Assembly (NCBI RefSeq): GCF_014218295.1
Contig: NZ_AP023287.1
Location: 5,518,001-5,582,000, forward strand
Origin: Mycolicibacterium litorale
GTDB lineage: Bacteria > Actinomycetota > Actinomycetes > Mycobacteriales > Mycobacteriaceae
DNA: 64,000 bases
Reading direction: 5' to 3'
In this document: positions 63,317 through 64,000 of the stretch, piece by piece
Position numbering within the stretch: the stretch's first letter is position 1
Layout of the letters: each line of letters starts with the position of its first letter
The notes under the pieces: generated by a model
Databases searched by the model: none
What the model was told of the DNA's origin: nothing
Seen by the model: only the letters and a program-made list of their open reading frames with translations
Translations under genes and position numbers: made by a program

Positions 63317-63330
63317 TATTGACGCTGGCG

Positions 63331-63789
63331 TCAGGCTTCGGCGACGACGTTCAGCGACACCGAGGCTTCCACGCCCGGGTGCAGCCGCACGACAACCGTG
63401 TGCGTCCCGAGGCTCTTGATGTGTGCCTTGGGCAGCTGGACGGTCCGCTTGTCGAGGTTCGGGCCGCCGGCCTTCTTGATCGCGGCGACCACATCGGTGG
63501 CCGTGACCGAGCCGAACAGCTTGCCGGTGTCGGCCGAGGCGTTCACCGCGAGCTCCACGCCTTCGAGCGCCTCGATCGCCTGCTTGATCTCATTGGCGTG
63601 CTCGAGACCGCGCACGGTCTTGATCTCGCGGGCGCGACGGATGTCGTCGGCCTGGCGCTGCGCACCACGGCTGGCAACGATCGCCAGACCGCGCGGCAGC
63701 AGGTAGTTGCGGCCGTAGCCGTCCTTGACTTCCACGGTGTCACCGGGTTCACCCAGGTGGTCCACCTCGGCGGTAAGAATCAGTTTCAT
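63331..63789 (-). CDS. rplI: 50S ribosomal protein L9
   Basis: The 152-residue protein has the L9 N-terminal signature ([20 protein letters not shown]) and the C-terminal L9 domain ending in [17 protein letters not shown]. It binds 23S rRNA domain V. It is the last gene of an rpsR-rplI operon (rpsR 26 nt upstream), followed by a terminator. Confidence 0.98.
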   Translation of the reverse strand: MKLILTAEVDHLGEPGDTVEVKDGYGRNYLLPRGLAIVASRGAQRQADDIRRAREIKTVRGLEHANEIKQAIEALEGVELAVNASADTGKLFGSVTATDVVAAIKKAGGPNLDKRTVQLPKAHIKSLGTHTVVVRLHPGVEASVSLNVVAEA

Positions 63790-63815
63790 CTCGTTGATCT
63801 TTCGTTTCCGGTGGA

Positions 63816-64000
63816 CTACCGCGTGGACGAACTGAACGGCAGCAGCGCCACCTCGCGGGCGTTCTTCACCGCAACCGCGATGTCCCGCTGGTGCTGCACG
63901 CAGTTACCGGTCACCCGGCGGGCACGGATCTTGCCGCGCTCGCTGATGTAGGTACGCAGCAGTGCGGTGTCCTTGTAATCGATGTTCTGGCCCTTCTTGG
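63816..64000 (-). CDS. rpsR: 30S ribosomal protein S18, 3' part
   Basis: The visible 61 codons cover the C-terminal part of S18 ([20 protein letters not shown], then [18 protein letters not shown] and ending LPFSSSTR). The 5' end is cut off by the window. It is the usual neighbour of rplI in the rpsF-ssb-rpsR-rplI cluster. Confidence 0.97.
   Translation of the reverse strand, partial: KKGQNIDYKDTALLRTYISERGKIRARRVTGNCVQHQRDIAVAVKNAREVALLPFSSSTR

Larger units (their letters stand above)
62881..63330. other. Intergenic region between dnaB and rplI
   Basis: 450 bp upstream of dnaB and downstream of rplI. It contains the rplI terminator, DnaA-box-like motifs, an inverted repeat ttatct/agataa (63087-63092 and 63105-63110), and no supported gene. 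Confidence 0.7.

Noticed and set aside
1..64000. CRISPR arrays, rRNA or tRNA genes
   Set aside because: No regularly spaced repeats, no clover-leaf with CCA/TTCGA-type loops and no rRNA-conserved segments were noticed on reading; a tRNAscan run would be decisive.

Overview
The window is GC-rich mycobacterial DNA and most resembles a fast-growing Mycolicibacterium. The supports are an mmpS-mmpL pair, a cutinase, mycofactocin-type SDRs, F420-type nitroreductases, a fused HadA/HadB-like dehydratase, the atypical TopoN/TopoM topoisomerase pair known from M. smegmatis, and dnaB with a P-loop intein next to rplI-rpsR. No rRNA, tRNA, CRISPR array or intact transposase was found.

Layout. 1-9.4 kb: the 3' part of sdaA; a three-gene minus-strand unit (molybdopterin-domain secreted protein, methyltransferase, tiny membrane protein) joined by ATGA overlaps; a TetR-SMR-SMR efflux operon with a perfect 12-8-12 operator; a fused hot-dog dehydratase; a PdxK/ThiD-type kinase; and mmpS-mmpL. 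9.5-18.4 kb: TetR, a zincin-like protein with an altered HExxH motif, a cutinase, oxidoreductases, a decayed AcoR-like regulator, MarR with a divergent aldo/keto reductase, an M42 peptidase, an Imm-5-like/EVE fusion and a deazaflavin-type nitroreductase. 18.4-22.3 kb: a LuxR regulator fused to a substrate-binding domain, divergent from a RutA-like monooxygenase and a nitrilase. 22.3-29.1 kb: an SDR and its TetR, convergent but sharing an operator motif; small secreted proteins; a NarL-type two-component system; and a large secreted lipase-like protein.

29.1-50.6 kb looks like a catabolic island. It holds a GMC oxidoreductase, a phytanoyl-CoA-dioxygenase-like enzyme, AraC, and a POT transporter-cupin-three SDR operon. 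Divergent from that operon are a luciferase-like monooxygenase and a class III aminotransferase, followed by TetR. Next come an alcohol dehydrogenase/Baeyer-Villiger monooxygenase/hydrolase operon and its divergent IclR. The enzyme set fits alcohol to ketone to ester or lactone to hydroxy acid chemistry on a cyclic or branched substrate. The topoN-topoM pair (31.2-35.4 kb) sits between GMC and the rest.

50.6-60.3 kb is mixed: DUF1906, a coiled-coil secreted protein, a PfkB kinase, surE, and several decaying fragments (flavin reductase, glycosyltransferase, PEBP). It also has two TetR genes, a DUF1772 membrane protein, an SMP-30-like lipoprotein and imperfect direct repeats. 60.3-64 kb is core replication and translation: dnaB with a class 3 intein, a strong terminator, rplI and the 3' part of rpsR.
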